Positions 1 to 8,946 of a DNA stretch of 64,000 nucleotides are shown in pieces (position 1 is the first letter of the stretch; every line of letters starts with the position of its first letter). The DNA is from Neisseria subflava (GTDB lineage: Bacteria > Pseudomonadota > Gammaproteobacteria > Burkholderiales > Neisseriaceae). The stretch lies in assembly GCF_003044935.1 (NCBI RefSeq), contig NZ_POXP01000001.1, positions 62,001 to 126,000 on the forward strand, given 5' to 3'. The notes below the pieces were generated by a model. The model did not search any database and had not been told where the DNA came from. It saw only the letters and a list, made by a program, of their open reading frames with translations. Made by a program: the position numbers and the translations under genes.

Positions 1-105
1 ATTAATGTGGTCGAACGGATTGCATTGCATGTCGGCGAAAATGTGGAAAATGAGCGTTATCTGCATACTAAAGCGGATAAATTGGGACATTTGATTTTCG
101 ATTGA
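1..105 (+). CDS. ribA: GTP cyclohydrolase II, 3' end only
   Basis: Frame 1 is open from the window edge to TGA at 103-105 and gives the last 34 residues. The tail reads [20 protein letters not shown], which matches the C-terminus of GTP cyclohydrolase II, where E. coli has NNEHYLDTKAEKMGHL. The enzyme opens GTP to start riboflavin synthesis in the cytoplasm. The catalytic zinc site lies upstream of the window, so activity cannot be judged. A RibB-RibA fusion cannot be excluded because the N-terminus is missing. Confidence 0.85.
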   Translation: MNVVERIALHVGENVENERYLHTKADKLGHLIFD

Positions 106-190
106 TGGATAGGCATAACGGTAATTTTTGCGGTTAAATAAAATATTCTATATTCTTTCAATGGGATATATTTTTATTTAAATAAAAACC

Positions 191-219
191 TTGCGCATGG
201 CCTAATTTTTTGATTTAAT
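191..219 (+). promoter_or_regulatory. Promoter of the tRNA-Val/tRNA-Asp unit
   Basis: TTGCGC at 191-196 and TTTAAT at 214-219 are separated by 17 bp, and the tRNA begins 12 bp further on. Inferred from consensus and spacing. Confidence 0.5.
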
Positions 220-230
220 GACGGCTTATC

Positions 231-306
231 GGGTGATTAGCTCAGTTGGTAGAGCGTCTGCCTTACAAGCAGAATGTCGGCGGTTCGACTCCGTCATCAC
301 CCACCA
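231..306 (+). tRNA. tRNA-Val (anticodon TAC)
   Basis: A 76-nt cloverleaf with encoded CCA. The acceptor GGGTGAT pairs with ATCACCC. The D-arm reads AGCTCAGTTGGTAGAGC, the anticodon loop CTTACAA gives anticodon TAC, and the T-arm carries GGTTCGACTCC. A tRNA-Asp follows 33 bp downstream and the two probably share a transcript ending at the hairpin at 427-452. Confidence 0.97.
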
Positions 307-339
307 AGTTTCTTTTTCATTGTCTTTGACAGTGGATGC

Positions 340-416
340 GCGGTGGTAGCTCAGTTGGTTAGAGTACCGGCCTGTCACGCCGGGGGTCGCGGGTTCGAGC
401 CCCGTCCGCCGCGCCA
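340..416 (+). tRNA. tRNA-Asp (anticodon GTC)
   Basis: A 77-nt tRNA with encoded CCA. The acceptor GCGGTGG pairs with CCGCCGC and the discriminator is G413. The anticodon loop CTGTCAC gives GTC, and the anticodon arm and variable region are near-identical to E. coli tRNA-Asp. Second gene of the tRNA-Val unit. Confidence 0.97.
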
Positions 417-426
417 TTATTTAAAA

Positions 427-452
427 AGCGCTGATTATATCAGTGCTTTTTT
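427..452 (+). terminator. Terminator of the tRNA unit
   Basis: AGCGCTGAT pairs with ATCAGTGCT and is followed by a T-run, 11 bp after the tRNA-Asp CCA. Confidence 0.85.
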
Positions 453-547
453 ATTTGTCTTAAAGACACAATTAAGTTGTGAAAATAGAAACAGGTAAGT
501 AACAGGATATTGAAATACTGTTTAATCTTAATTTCTGATGATTTTAA

Positions 548-587
548 AAAAGGCCGTTTGAAATTTTTAAAGTTTCAGACGGCCTTT
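548..587 (-). terminator. Uptake-sequence hairpin after parE
   Basis: Inverted copies of the uptake sequence. The left arm has one mismatch (GCCGTTTGAA) and the right arm is perfect. It lies 20 bp past the parE stop. Confidence 0.85.
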
Positions 588-606
588 AGTCTATTGAAAC
601 AATAGA

Positions 607-2592
607 TTAGATATCCAATTCTGCCGTATCGCCCTCTTTTTCCATCCATGCGCGGCGGGCGGCGGCTTCGCCTTTGCCCATCAGTTTGACGAAGATGTCG
701 CGTGTTTCGTCATCCGCGCCTTCGGGGATTTGTACCTGCAACAGGCGGCGGGTGTCGGGGTGCATGGTGGTGTCTTTGAGCTGGTCGGGGTTCATCTCGC
801 CCAAGCCTTTGAAACGGCTGATGGAATAAGCAGTTTCTTTAACACCTTCTTTTTGTAATCGCTCCAAAATGCTGTCGAGTTCGTTTTGGTCGAGGGCGTA
901 GAATTTGCGGGCAGGTTTGCTTTTGCCTTGTGCGTTGACATCGACGCGGAACAGCGGCGGCTGGGCGACGTAGATGTGTCCGTCGTCGACCAGTTTCGGG
1001 AAGTGGCGGTAGAACAGGGTCAGCAGCAAAACTTGAATATGAGAGCCGTCCACGTCGGCATCGGACAAGATGGCGATTTTGCCGTAGCGCAGGCCGCTTA
1101 AATCGGGATTGTCGTTGATGCCGTGCGGATCGACGCCGATGGCGACGGAAATGTCGTGGATTTCGGCGTTGCCGAAAAGCTGGTCGGGGTGGACTTCGAA
1201 GCTGTTGAGCACTTTGCCACGCAGGGGCAGGATGGCCTGCGTGGCTTTGTCGCGGGCGAGTTTGGCGGAGCCGCCGGCGGAATCGCCTTCAACGAGGAAG
1301 AGTTCGTTTTCGCGGATGTCTTCGCTTTCGCAGTCGGTCAGTTTGCCGGGCAGGACGGCGACGCCGCTGCCTTTTTTCTTTTCGATTTTCTTAACCGAAC
1401 GCATCCGCGCCTGTGCCTGACGGATGGCGAGTTCGGCGATTTTTTTGCCGAAGTCCACGTTTTGGTTCAGCCACAATTCCAAAGGGTCGCCCGATACGGC
1501 GGCAACGAGTTTCAACGCGTCGCGGTTGGTCAGTTTGTCTTTGGTCTGACCTTGGAACTGCGGGTCGAGGACACGGGCGGAGAGGACGAAGGCGGTTTTG
1601 CCGAACACGTCGTCGCTTTGTATTTTTACGCCGCGCGGTAGGAGGTTGTGCAGATTGATGAAATTGTTGACGGCGTTGAACACGGCTTGTTTCAAGCCTG
1701 CTTCGTGCGTGCCGCCTAGCGGGGTGGGAATGAGGTTGACATAGCTTTCGTTGGCACACGAGCCTTCTTCCAGCCAAGTCAGGGCAAACGCAGCACCTTC
1801 GCCGATACTGAAATCGCCGTTGTGGCCGTCTGAAATGTAGTTTTCGCAAGAGAAGATAGGCACAGCTTCTTGCGCATCGGCAATCAGGTCGGTCAGATAG
1901 CTTTTCAGGCCGTCCGGGTAGTGCCAAGTTTGGGTGTATGCTTCGTCTTCGCCTTTAACCGGACGGGTTAGGGAAACGCGTACACCTGGCAATAAGACGG
2001 CTTTGGCGCGCAGCAGGCGTTCGAGTTCGGGAATGCTGTAATTCGGACTTTCAAAATATTTGCCGTCCGGCCATACGCGCACTTCGGTGCCGCTGTCTTT
2101 GACGGCGCATTTGCCCACTTCAGTCAATGGCTCAATGACGTCGCCACCGGAAAAGACGATGCGGTGGACTTTGCCTTCGCGTTTGACCGTTACTTCAAGG
2201 CGGGTGGAAAGGGCGTTAGTAACAGATACGCCGACACCGTGCAGACCACCTGAAAAGGCATAGGCGCTGCCGCCGTCTTTTTTGTTGAACTTGCCGCCTG
2301 CGTGCAGACGGGTAAACACGAGTTCGACTACGGGTACGCCTTCTTCGGGGTGCAGGCCGACGGGAATGCCGCGGCCGTTATCACGGACGGAAAGCGAACC
2401 GTCTTCATGAATTTGTACGTCAATTTCAGTAGCGAAACCACCCAACGCCTCGTCCGCCGCGTTATCAATCACTTCCTGACAGATATGGGTCGGGCTGTCG
2501 GTACGGGTGTACATGCCGGGACGTTCTTTGACCGGCTCCAAGCCTTTGAGGACGGTAATGCTGGATTCGCTGTATTGATTGTTTTTAGCCAT
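607..2592 (-). CDS. parE: DNA topoisomerase IV subunit B (ParE)
   Basis: ATPase subunit of topoisomerase IV, which decatenates daughter chromosomes together with ParC. The GHKL ATPase fold is visible: catalytic E40 and N44 in QEVIDNAADEA, then DNGRGIPVG and GGLHGVGVS. The C-terminal TOPRIM domain has EGDSAGGSA and DADVDGSH, typical of GyrB/ParE. The length, 661 aa, suits ParE and lacks the GyrB insert. I start at MAKNNQYSES because the frame extending 13 residues further upstream is the uptake-sequence hairpin read as SDGL. nudH is upstream on the same strand with a hairpin between, so parE probably has its own promoter or depends on read-through. parC is not in the window. Confidence 0.95.
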   Translation of the reverse strand: MAKNNQYSESSITVLKGLEPVKERPGMYTRTDSPTHICQEVIDNAADEALGGFATEIDVQIHEDGSLSVRDNGRGIPVGLHPEEGVPVVELVFTRLHAGGKFNKKDGGSAYAFSGGLHGVGVSVTNALSTRLEVTVKREGKVHRIVFSGGDVIEPLTEVGKCAVKDSGTEVRVWPDGKYFESPNYSIPELERLLRAKAVLLPGVRVSLTRPVKGEDEAYTQTWHYPDGLKSYLTDLIADAQEAVPIFSCENYISDGHNGDFSIGEGAAFALTWLEEGSCANESYVNLIPTPLGGTHEAGLKQAVFNAVNNFINLHNLLPRGVKIQSDDVFGKTAFVLSARVLDPQFQGQTKDKLTNRDALKLVAAVSGDPLELWLNQNVDFGKKIAELAIRQAQARMRSVKKIEKKKGSGVAVLPGKLTDCESEDIRENELFLVEGDSAGGSAKLARDKATQAILPLRGKVLNSFEVHPDQLFGNAEIHDISVAIGVDPHGINDNPDLSGLRYGKIAILSDADVDGSHIQVLLLTLFYRHFPKLVDDGHIYVAQPPLFRVDVNAQGKSKPARKFYALDQNELDSILERLQKEGVKETAYSISRFKGLGEMNPDQLKDTTMHPDTRRLLQVQIPEGADDETRDIFVKLMGKGEAAARRAWMEKEGDTAELDI

Positions 2593-2605
2593 AGGAATAA
2601 TGTAA

Positions 2606-2647
2606 AGGCCGTCTGAAAGGATGAAAAACAACGCTTTCAGACGGCCT
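2606..2647 (-). terminator. Uptake-sequence hairpin between nudH and parE
   Basis: AGGCCGTCTGAAAG and CTTTCAGACGGCCT form a 14-bp stem. It ends transcripts from nudH and lies only 13 bp before the parE start codon. Confidence 0.8.
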
Positions 2648-2660
2648 GAAAGCGTTTGGG

Positions 2661-3182
2661 TTATAGGTTTTCTATTGGATTGCGCCGGATAAAGTCTTCA
2701 TAGCTTTCTATGCCGCGCAAGAAACGGGAGAGTTCGGTCAATGCATCCAAATACACGCCGCGCTTGAAATCGATGACTTCGTCAACCGGAGCCCAGTATT
2801 GGTGCCAGCGCCAGCCGTCAAATTCAGGATGATGGCAGGCGCGGAGGTTGACGTCGCTGTCGCGGCCGACCAAACGCAAAAGATACCAAATCTGTTTTTG
2901 TCCGCGATACGAACCGCGCCATTCGCGGCGCACCCAGTGGCTGGGAACGTCATAACGCAACCAGTCGCGCGTACGGCCAACGATTTTGATGTGTTGCGGC
3001 AACAGGCCGACTTCTTCGTACAATTCGCGGTACATGGCGGTCTCAGGGCTTTCGCCCGGCTTGATGCCGCCTTGCGGAAACTGCCATGAATGTTCGCGTA
3101 CGCGTTTGCCCCAAAAGACTTCGTTACGCTCGTTAATCAGGATAATACCGACATTGGGGCGATAGCCTTCTCTGTCTAACAC
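2661..3182 (-). CDS. rppH: RNA pyrophosphohydrolase (Nudix hydrolase)
   Basis: Removes pyrophosphate from the 5' triphosphate of mRNAs and so triggers RNase E decay (known for E. coli RppH); called NudH in Neisseria. The protein opens with [12 protein letters not shown], as in RppH. A complete Nudix box occupies residues 38-59: G38, E44, R52, E53, E56, E57, G59. The conserved HSWQFPQGG and PEFDGWRW are present. I chose GTG at 3182 because an AGGG ribosome site lies 7 bp before it and the 173-aa product matches the family length. An ATG four codons upstream (MKGDTV) and a further ATG are alternatives. Confidence 0.92.
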   Translation of the reverse strand: MLDREGYRPNVGIILINERNEVFWGKRVREHSWQFPQGGIKPGESPETAMYRELYEEVGLLPQHIKIVGRTRDWLRYDVPSHWVRREWRGSYRGQKQIWYLLRLVGRDSDVNLRACHHPEFDGWRWHQYWAPVDEVIDFKRGVYLDALTELSRFLRGIESYEDFIRRNPIENL

Positions 3183-3525
3183 GGTGTCGCCCTTCATTAA
3201 ATTCAATCGTGCAATTTTCCCACAAATTGGGCGGTTTTGACAAATCTTGAGGCCGTCTGAATAAGCCCACAGTTTTTTCCAGACGGCATGAAACCGTTTC
3301 TGAAAAAATGTTGTTTATGAATAAAACCATAGCTTCAGGCCGTCTGAAAAGGGAGAATTTTTTCTGCTTTAAGGTCTTGCATTCAAAAGCTTTTTGCCGT
3401 TTAATGCAAACCTTGCTGAATCAAGGGCAAAGGACACATGCCGGCCGCCCCCACAGTTTCCCTTTTGTAAGTGGCATCTGCCACCGCTGCAATATTTTTA
3501 CCCCCCGAACAAAAGGTCTGAAACC
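3183..3525. other. Intergenic region between nudH and potD
   Basis: 343 bp without a gene, carrying the divergent promoters of nudH and potD. It has single uptake sequences at about 3250 and 3342 and a degenerate one near 3282. From about 3412 it forms a roughly 115-nt potD leader with a G/C-rich stretch and a short C6 tract. No coding signal is seen on either strand. Confidence 0.6.
3377..3405 (+). promoter_or_regulatory. Probable potD promoter
   Basis: TTGCAT at 3377-3382, 17 bp, then TTTAAT at 3400-3405. Predicted start is near 3412. Confidence 0.4.
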
Positions 3526-4665
3526 ATGAAAAAATCTTTGATGGCGGCGGCAATCTTGAGCCTCGTCTTGACTGCGTGTAGCGGCGGACAAGGAACCGCC
3601 GCAGAATCTTCCGCATCTCAAACTTCCTCTTCCCAAACCGATAAACTCAATATCTACAACTGGTCGGATTATGTCGATCCTGCCACGTTGTCTGCGTTTG
3701 AAAAAAATACGAATATCAACGTCCGCTACGATTACTACGATAGCAACGAAGCGCTGGAAGCCAAGCTGCTGACCGGCAAGTCGGGTTATGACCTGGTTGC
3801 GCCTTCTATTGCCAATGTCGGTCGTCAGATTAAAGCCGGCGCGTATCAAAAAATCGACAAATCGCAAATTCCCAATTACGCCAATATCGATCCCGATTTG
3901 TTGAAAATGATGGAAACCGTCGATCCGGGCAACGAATATGCCGTCCCTTATTTCTGGGGCATCAATACGCTGGCGATCAACAAACAGCAGGTTCAAAAGG
4001 CTTTGGGTACGGATAAGCTGCCTGAAAACGAATGGGATTTGGTGTTTAACCCTGAATACACCCAAAAATTGAAATCCTGCGGCATCAGCTATTTCGACAG
4101 CGCCATCGAGCAGATTCCTTTGGCTTTGCATTATTTGGGCAAAGATCCGAACAGCGAAAACCCTGACGACATCAAAGCCGCCGTCGATATGATGAAAAAA
4201 GTGCGTCCCGACATCAAACGCTTTACCTCGTCGGGCTATATCGACGATATGGCTGCCGGTAATCTTTGTGTATCGGTAGGCTACGGCGGCGACCTCAATA
4301 TTGCCAAAACCCGTGCCAAAGAAGCCGGAAACGGCGTCGAAGTCGAAGTATTGGCGCCGAAAAGCGGCGTCGGTATTTGGGTGGATTCGCTGATGATTCC
4401 GCGTGATGCGCAAAATGTGGCCAATGCACACAAATACATCAATCACACGCTCAATCCGGAAACAGCGGCCAAAAACGGCAACTATGTGACTTATGCTCCG
4501 GCCAGCCGTCCGGCGCGTGATTTGATGGATGAAAAATATACCTCTGACGAATCGATTTTCCCAAGTAAAGAATTGATGGAAAAAAGTTTCATTGTCTCTC
4601 CCAAATCAACCGATGCGAGCAAACTCAGCGTTCGCCTGTGGCAGGCTTTAAAAGCAGGGCGATAA
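3526..4665 (+). CDS. potD: Spermidine/putrescine-binding lipoprotein PotD
   Basis: Periplasmic solute-binding protein for polyamine ABC import. The 379-aa product has a lipoprotein signal ending LVLTAC with Cys18, a Ser/Ala/Gln-rich linker, then LNIYNWSDYVDPATLSAFEK, the classic start of the PotD/PotF fold. Later, WGINTLAINK and the WVDSLMIPRDAQN segment fit the family. The true ATG follows CTGAAACC; the frame open further upstream lacks codon character. No potABC genes are adjacent, so the ATPase and permease must lie elsewhere, as is usual in Neisseria, where several PotD paralogues are scattered. Ends at an uptake-sequence terminator. Confidence 0.92.
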   Translation: MKKSLMAAAILSLVLTACSGGQGTAAESSASQTSSSQTDKLNIYNWSDYVDPATLSAFEKNTNINVRYDYYDSNEALEAKLLTGKSGYDLVAPSIANVGRQIKAGAYQKIDKSQIPNYANIDPDLLKMMETVDPGNEYAVPYFWGINTLAINKQQVQKALGTDKLPENEWDLVFNPEYTQKLKSCGISYFDSAIEQIPLALHYLGKDPNSENPDDIKAAVDMMKKVRPDIKRFTSSGYIDDMAAGNLCVSVGYGGDLNIAKTRAKEAGNGVEVEVLAPKSGVGIWVDSLMIPRDAQNVANAHKYINHTLNPETAAKNGNYVTYAPASRPARDLMDEKYTSDESIFPSKELMEKSFIVSPKSTDASKLSVRLWQALKAGR

Positions 4666-4685
4666 TTAAAATTGAAATTTGAATA

Positions 4686-4722
4686 CTCAGGCCGTCTGAA
4701 ACAGTTTTTCAGACGGCCTGAG
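4686..4722 (+). terminator. Uptake-sequence terminator after potD
   Basis: CTCAGGCCGTCTGAAA mirrored by TTTCAGACGGCCTGAG, 16-bp stem with a 5-nt loop. Confidence 0.85.
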
Positions 4723-4772
4723 TGTTATAATTGTCAACACTTTTCAAATATCCTATGAGGAGAAACAGCGTT

Positions 4773-5045
4773 ATGAACAATTCAGTCATCACCGTCATCG
4801 GTAAAGACCGTGTGGGCATTGTGTACGACGTTTCCAAAATTTTAGCGGAAAACCAAATCAATATTCTCAACATCAGCCAACAGCTGATGGATGATTTTTT
4901 TACCATGATTATTTTGGTGGATACTTCAAAATGCACCAAATCGCGTCAAGAGGTTTTGGATTTGTTTGCGGAAGAGAGCAAAAAACTTGCGCTTGATATC
5001 CGTATGCAAAACGAAGAAATTTTCCAAGCCATGCACCGTATTTAA
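4773..5045 (+). CDS. ACT-domain protein, UPF0237 family
   Basis: A 90-aa protein made almost entirely of one ACT domain: VITVIGKDRVGIVYDVSKIL, then ILNISQQLMDDFFTMIILVD, giving the beta-alpha-beta-beta-alpha-beta pattern that binds small ligands such as amino acids. A strong AGGAG lies 12 bp before ATG 4773. Only 15 bp separate it from the following DUF711 gene, and this pairing recurs across many bacteria, so the two probably work together. Substrate and process are unknown; a regulatory, amino-acid-sensing role is inferred from the domain only. Confidence 0.85.
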   Translation: MNNSVITVIGKDRVGIVYDVSKILAENQINILNISQQLMDDFFTMIILVDTSKCTKSRQEVLDLFAEESKKLALDIRMQNEEIFQAMHRI

Positions 5046-5060
5046 GTCGGAGGAAGAGCC

Positions 5061-6416
5061 ATGAGTATTCAATCCGGCGAGATTTTAGAAACCGTCAAAA
5101 TGGTGGCCGACCAGAATTTTGACGTGCGCACCATTACCATCGGCATTGATTTGCACGACTGCATCAGCAGCGATATCAATGTATTGAACCAAAACATTTA
5201 CAACAAAATTACCACAGTCGGCAAAGACTTGGTGGCAACGGCAAAATATCTGTCTGCCAAATACGGTGTACCGATTGTGAATCAGCGCATTTCCGTTACG
5301 CCGATTGCCCAAATCGCCGCGGCCACCCATGCTGATTCTTACGTCAGCGTGGCGCAAACTTTGGATAAGGCTGCCAAAGCGATAGGCGTGTCTTTTATTG
5401 GCGGCTTTTCCGCGTTGGTGCAAAAAGGTATGTCGCCTTCGGATGAGGTGTTGATTCGTTCCATTCCCGAAGCGATGAAGACTACCGATATCGTGTGCAG
5501 CTCCATCAATATCGGCAGCACGCGTGCCGGTATCAATATGGATGCAGTTAAGCTGGCAGGCGAAACCATCAAACGCACGGCTGAAATCACGCCCGAAGGT
5601 TTCGGCTGCGCCAAAATCGTCGTGTTCTGCAATGCAGTGGAAGACAACCCATTTATGGCGGGCGCGTTTCACGGTTCGGGCGAAGCGGATGCCGTTATCA
5701 ATGTCGGCGTTTCCGGCCCGGGTGTCGTAAAAGCCGCGTTGGAAAATTCAGATGCAACGACGTTGACCGAAGTTGCGGAAGTAGTGAAGAAAACTGCTTT
5801 CAAAATTACCCGCGTGGGCGAACTTATCGGCCGCGAAGCCTCAAAAATGCTGAATATCCCGTTTGGTATTCTCGATTTATCGTTGGCACCAACCCCCGCC
5901 GTCGGCGACTCGGTGGCACGCATTCTTGAAGAGATGGGTTTGAGCGTCTGCGGTACGCACGGTACGACAGCGGCATTGGCCTTGCTGAATGATGCCGTGA
6001 AAAAAGGCGGCATGATGGCTTCCAGTGCGGTCGGCGGTTTGAGCGGTGCGTTTATCCCTGTTTCGGAAGACGAGGGCATGATTGCGGCTGCTGAAGCCGG
6101 TGTGCTGACACTGGACAAACTCGAAGCCATGACCGCTGTCTGCTCCGTTGGTTTGGACATGATTGCCGTTCCCGGCGATACGCCTGCTCATACCATTTCC
6201 GGCATCATTGCTGACGAAGCCGCCATCGGCATGATCAACAGCAAAACCACTGCCGTGCGCATTATTCCGGTAACCGGCAAAACCGTCGGCGACAGCGTCG
6301 AGTTCGGCGGCTTGTTGGGCTACGCGCCTGTTATGCCGGTCAAAGAAGGTTCGTGCGAAGTGTTCGTCAACCGAGGCGGCAGAATCCCGGCTCCGGTTCA
6401 ATCGATGAAAAACTGA
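5061..6416 (+). CDS. DUF711 / UPF0210 (PFL) family protein
   Basis: A 451-aa soluble protein of the conserved UPF0210 family. Visible family features are the N-terminal [11 protein letters not shown], a glycine-rich [33 protein letters not shown], and the C-terminal [20 protein letters not shown]. No signal peptide or membrane segment. A GGAGG ribosome site precedes ATG 5061. Co-transcribed with the ACT protein upstream. The family has a glycyl-radical/PFL-like label in databases but no Gly radical loop is evident here, so I assign no reaction. Confidence 0.85.
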   Translation: MSIQSGEILETVKMVADQNFDVRTITIGIDLHDCISSDINVLNQNIYNKITTVGKDLVATAKYLSAKYGVPIVNQRISVTPIAQIAAATHADSYVSVAQTLDKAAKAIGVSFIGGFSALVQKGMSPSDEVLIRSIPEAMKTTDIVCSSINIGSTRAGINMDAVKLAGETIKRTAEITPEGFGCAKIVVFCNAVEDNPFMAGAFHGSGEADAVINVGVSGPGVVKAALENSDATTLTEVAEVVKKTAFKITRVGELIGREASKMLNIPFGILDLSLAPTPAVGDSVARILEEMGLSVCGTHGTTAALALLNDAVKKGGMMASSAVGGLSGAFIPVSEDEGMIAAAEAGVLTLDKLEAMTAVCSVGLDMIAVPGDTPAHTISGIIADEAAIGMINSKTTAVRIIPVTGKTVGDSVEFGGLLGYAPVMPVKEGSCEVFVNRGGRIPAPVQSMKN

Positions 6417-6430
6417 TTGGATTGATGAAT

Positions 6431-6468
6431 AAAAAGGCCGTCTGAAATTGATTTTCAGACGGCCTTTT
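6431..6468 (+). terminator. Uptake-sequence terminator
   Basis: AAAAAGGCCGTCTGAAA paired with TTTCAGACGGCCTTTT, 15 bp after the DUF711 stop. Confidence 0.85.
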
Positions 6469-6513
6469 ATTTATAGCTATTTGGTAAAACGTTTTTAGAA
6501 AATAATATCTTGA

Positions 6514-6993
6514 TTATTTCCCTTTTTTCAAAATACCGGATTCTGCAATTTTTTTGGCAATGTCTTTAGCTGATCTTTTCAGAACATCTTTGCTATTTCC
6601 TCCAAATACTCCCATTGCCAACATACCGTCAGTTTGAATATTACCGACAATTTTTCCGCTTTCTTTATCAACCAGTGTTGTAACGATTTTTGACGTTGCT
6701 TTGCCTGCGCCAAAGCCCACCCAATAACGCAGAGCACGGTTTCCTTCATTAAAGTTTTCGATATTGATATTAATATCTAAGTCGTCACCTACGGTATAAC
6801 CGAGAGCGGTTAATTCATTGTTCAAGTATTGGATAAAAAGTGCGCGTGTTTCGGATGGGATATGATCTTGAGAAAGATCACGAATAGTGTAGCTATGGTA
6901 GCTTTTTTCTTTTTGTCCGAAATCAACAGTGCTGGTTGTTGAACAAGCAGATAAAGCAAAGGCTAATGCCGTTAGTGTGAGTAGTTTTTTCAT
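6514..6993 (-). CDS. Putative lipoprotein, DUF4410-like
   Basis: A 159-aa protein with a lipoprotein signal (LAFALSAC, Cys17). The mature part contains DLDININIENFNEGNRALRY, then a glycine-rich WVGFGAGKATSKIVTTLVDK and GKIVGNIQTDG. This layout resembles DUF4410-type envelope lipoproteins, in which a beta-sheet domain is followed by a glycine-rich segment. Single gene flanked by an uptake hairpin upstream and the convergent terminator at 6431-6468. An AT-rich 5' region (7000-7125) should hold its promoter. Function unknown. Confidence 0.75.
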   Translation of the reverse strand: MKKLLTLTALAFALSACSTTSTVDFGQKEKSYHSYTIRDLSQDHIPSETRALFIQYLNNELTALGYTVGDDLDININIENFNEGNRALRYWVGFGAGKATSKIVTTLVDKESGKIVGNIQTDGMLAMGVFGGNSKDVLKRSAKDIAKKIAESGILKKGK

Positions 6994-7128
6994 GGTAAAA
7001 AGTTCTCTTTTTTAATTGATAAAATGCTTAAGTTTAAGCAAATCGAATTATCAATCATTTTTACTTTTCTTTCAATTTATTATGCTTATATATTAAGGTA
7101 ATTCAAAGTTTAGCTTTATATAAACAAC

Positions 7129-7160
7129 AAAAGGCCGTCTGAAATTTCAGACGGCCTTTT
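7129..7160 (-). terminator. Uptake-sequence terminator after the HerA-like gene
   Basis: A perfect 32-bp palindrome, AAAAGGCCGTCTGAAA and its complement, with no spacer between the arms. Confidence 0.85.
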
Positions 7161-7175
7161 ATGTTTGCAGGCTGA

Positions 7176-8705
7176 TTATTTAAACATATTTTTAATAATG
7201 CCCATTACGCTGCGAGAAATGGCGTTGGTAACTTGGCGGTTGATTTGGCTGCCGATGGCGTCGGCAACGTTGTAGCCCAAACCTTGGCCGGATTTTTTAC
7301 GTCCGCCGCTCAAGCCGCCGATCAGTCCGCCGAGAATGCCGGGATCGGCATTGGCAGCTTCTTTTTCTGCGGTTTTTTGTGCTTTTTCCTGCTCTTTTGC
7401 CGCAGCAGCTGCTTCTTTCTCAGCGGCTGCTTGGCTGTCTGCTTCTGTCAGTGCTTCAAAAGCGGAGTAGTTGTCCACCATGTCTTTGTAGGTTGGATAC
7501 AAATCGTCTTTTTGGAACAGGCGGTTGCGCTCTTCTGCGGCAAGCGGGGTCAAGGAAGATTGCGGCGGCAGGATGAGGGCGCGTTCTACCGGCTCGGGCA
7601 TACCTTTTTCATCAAGGAAGGAAACGAGGGCTTCGCCGACGCCGAGTTCGGCAATCGCTTCGGCAACTTTGATGTTGGGGTTGCTACGGAAGGTTTCGGC
7701 AGCGGCTTTGACTGCTTTTTGGTCGCGCGGTGTAAAGGCACGCAGGGCGTGTTGTACGCGGTTACCCAGTTGGCCGAGAATGGTATCGGGCAAGTCGAGC
7801 GGGTTTTGGGTAACAAAATATACGCCCACGCCTTTGGAACGGATCAGGCGCACGACTTGTTCGATTTGTTCGACCAACGCATTGGCGGCATTGTCGAACA
7901 TTAAATGTGCTTCGTCGAAGAACATCACGAATTTTGGTTTGTCCAAGTCGCCGACTTCGGGCAGGGTTTCAAACAACTCTGCCAGCATCCACAGCAAAAA
8001 CGCGCTGTACATACGCGGCGAGCGCATCAGTTTTTCGGAATTAAGGATGTTGATGATGCCTTTGCCGTTGTCGGTTTGCATCCAGTCTTGCAGATTGAGG
8101 GAAGGTTCGCCGAAGAATTTTTCTGCACCTTCGTTTTCCAAAGTCAGCAGTTGGCGTTGAATCGCGCCGATACTGGCGGCAGAAACGTTGCCGTATTGCG
8201 TGCGGTATTCCGAAGCATGGTCGGAAACGTGTTTCAACATGCTGCGCAGGTCTTTCAAGTCCAGAATGTGCCAGCCTCTGTCATCAGCAACTTTGAACAC
8301 GAGGTTGAGCAGACCTTCTTGCGTGTCGTTCAGATTCATCAGGCGCGCCAAAAGCATAGGGCCCATTTCTGAAACGGTTACGCGTACGGGAATACCGGTT
8401 TCGCCGTAAACATCCCAAAAGCGCACGGGGAAATTTTGCAGCCATTGTTCGCCCAAACCAAACTCGGCGATGCGTTCGCCCACTTTGCCGCTGTTTGCAC
8501 CGGCCTGCGCGATGCCCGACAAATCGCCTTTGACATCGACCAAGAATACAGGGACGCCTTCGCTGCTGAAGGCTTCCGCCATGCGGCGCAGGGTAACGGT
8601 TTTACCCGTACCGGTCGCGCCGGCGATCAAGCCGTGGCGGTTGGCCATTTTGCCTTGGATTTCGAGCGTTTTCCCGTCGGCACGCGCAATTTGAAATGTA
8701 GTCAT
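7176..8705 (-). CDS. HerA-like ATPase, DUF853 (YjgR family)
   Basis: A 509-aa P-loop ATPase. The Walker A motif GATGTGKT is at residues 29-36, directly after a short N-terminal strand, and Walker B is FVMFFDEAHLMF. The arginine-rich ...QVVRLIRSKGVGVYFVTQNP segment is typical of the HerA/FtsK class. The C-terminus has an Ala/Glu/Lys coiled-coil stretch, then a glycine-rich tail (ILGGLIGGLSGG) and a hydrophobic end. Homologous to E. coli YjgR, whose role is not established; HerA proteins in archaea resect DNA with NurA. No nuclease neighbour is present, so I infer only a nucleotide-driven motor. Confidence 0.85.
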   Translation of the reverse strand: MTTFQIARADGKTLEIQGKMANRHGLIAGATGTGKTVTLRRMAEAFSSEGVPVFLVDVKGDLSGIAQAGANSGKVGERIAEFGLGEQWLQNFPVRFWDVYGETGIPVRVTVSEMGPMLLARLMNLNDTQEGLLNLVFKVADDRGWHILDLKDLRSMLKHVSDHASEYRTQYGNVSAASIGAIQRQLLTLENEGAEKFFGEPSLNLQDWMQTDNGKGIINILNSEKLMRSPRMYSAFLLWMLAELFETLPEVGDLDKPKFVMFFDEAHLMFDNAANALVEQIEQVVRLIRSKGVGVYFVTQNPLDLPDTILGQLGNRVQHALRAFTPRDQKAVKAAAETFRSNPNIKVAEAIAELGVGEALVSFLDEKGMPEPVERALILPPQSSLTPLAAEERNRLFQKDDLYPTYKDMVDNYSAFEALTEADSQAAAEKEAAAAAKEQEKAQKTAEKEAANADPGILGGLIGGLSGGRKKSGQGLGYNVADAIGSQINRQVTNAISRSVMGIIKNMFK

Positions 8706-8840
8706 GATTATTCCTTAGAATCCGTGATGTGAAACAATTTGTTGTCTTAAAAAACAAGCATTTTAACGTTTGCGGCGAGGGGATTCAACCAAGCAAAGTT
8801 TCAGACGGCCTTAAGTTTTGCAAAGGTTTTTTTGCAGTGA

Positions 8841-8867
8841 TTGGACAAGGTTGAAATCTGCTATAAT
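8841..8867 (+). promoter_or_regulatory. Promoter of the Bcr/CflA transporter
   Basis: An extended -10, TGCTATAAT, at 8859-8867, with a weak TTGGAC at 8841. The 5' leader is about 75 nt. Confidence 0.55.
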
Positions 8868-8946
8868 TCCATCCAATCCGCAACCGTCTGACAAGGCGGT
8901 TGTTTTCTTTGTTTTTTGAATATTCTTTACGAAAGCGAAAGTCGGA

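Noticed and set aside
2593-2631. N-terminal extension of ParE (MFFILSDGLYIIP)
   Set aside because: It encodes the uptake-sequence hairpin and is absent from ParE proteins.
3501-3506. C6 tract upstream of potD
   Set aside because: Short, located in the leader and not at promoter spacing; no sign of phase variation.
3421-4446. Long open frame (341 codons) on the minus strand across potD
   Set aside because: Antisense to a clear potD gene, with no ribosome site and no recognisable domain; it arises from codon bias of the real frame.
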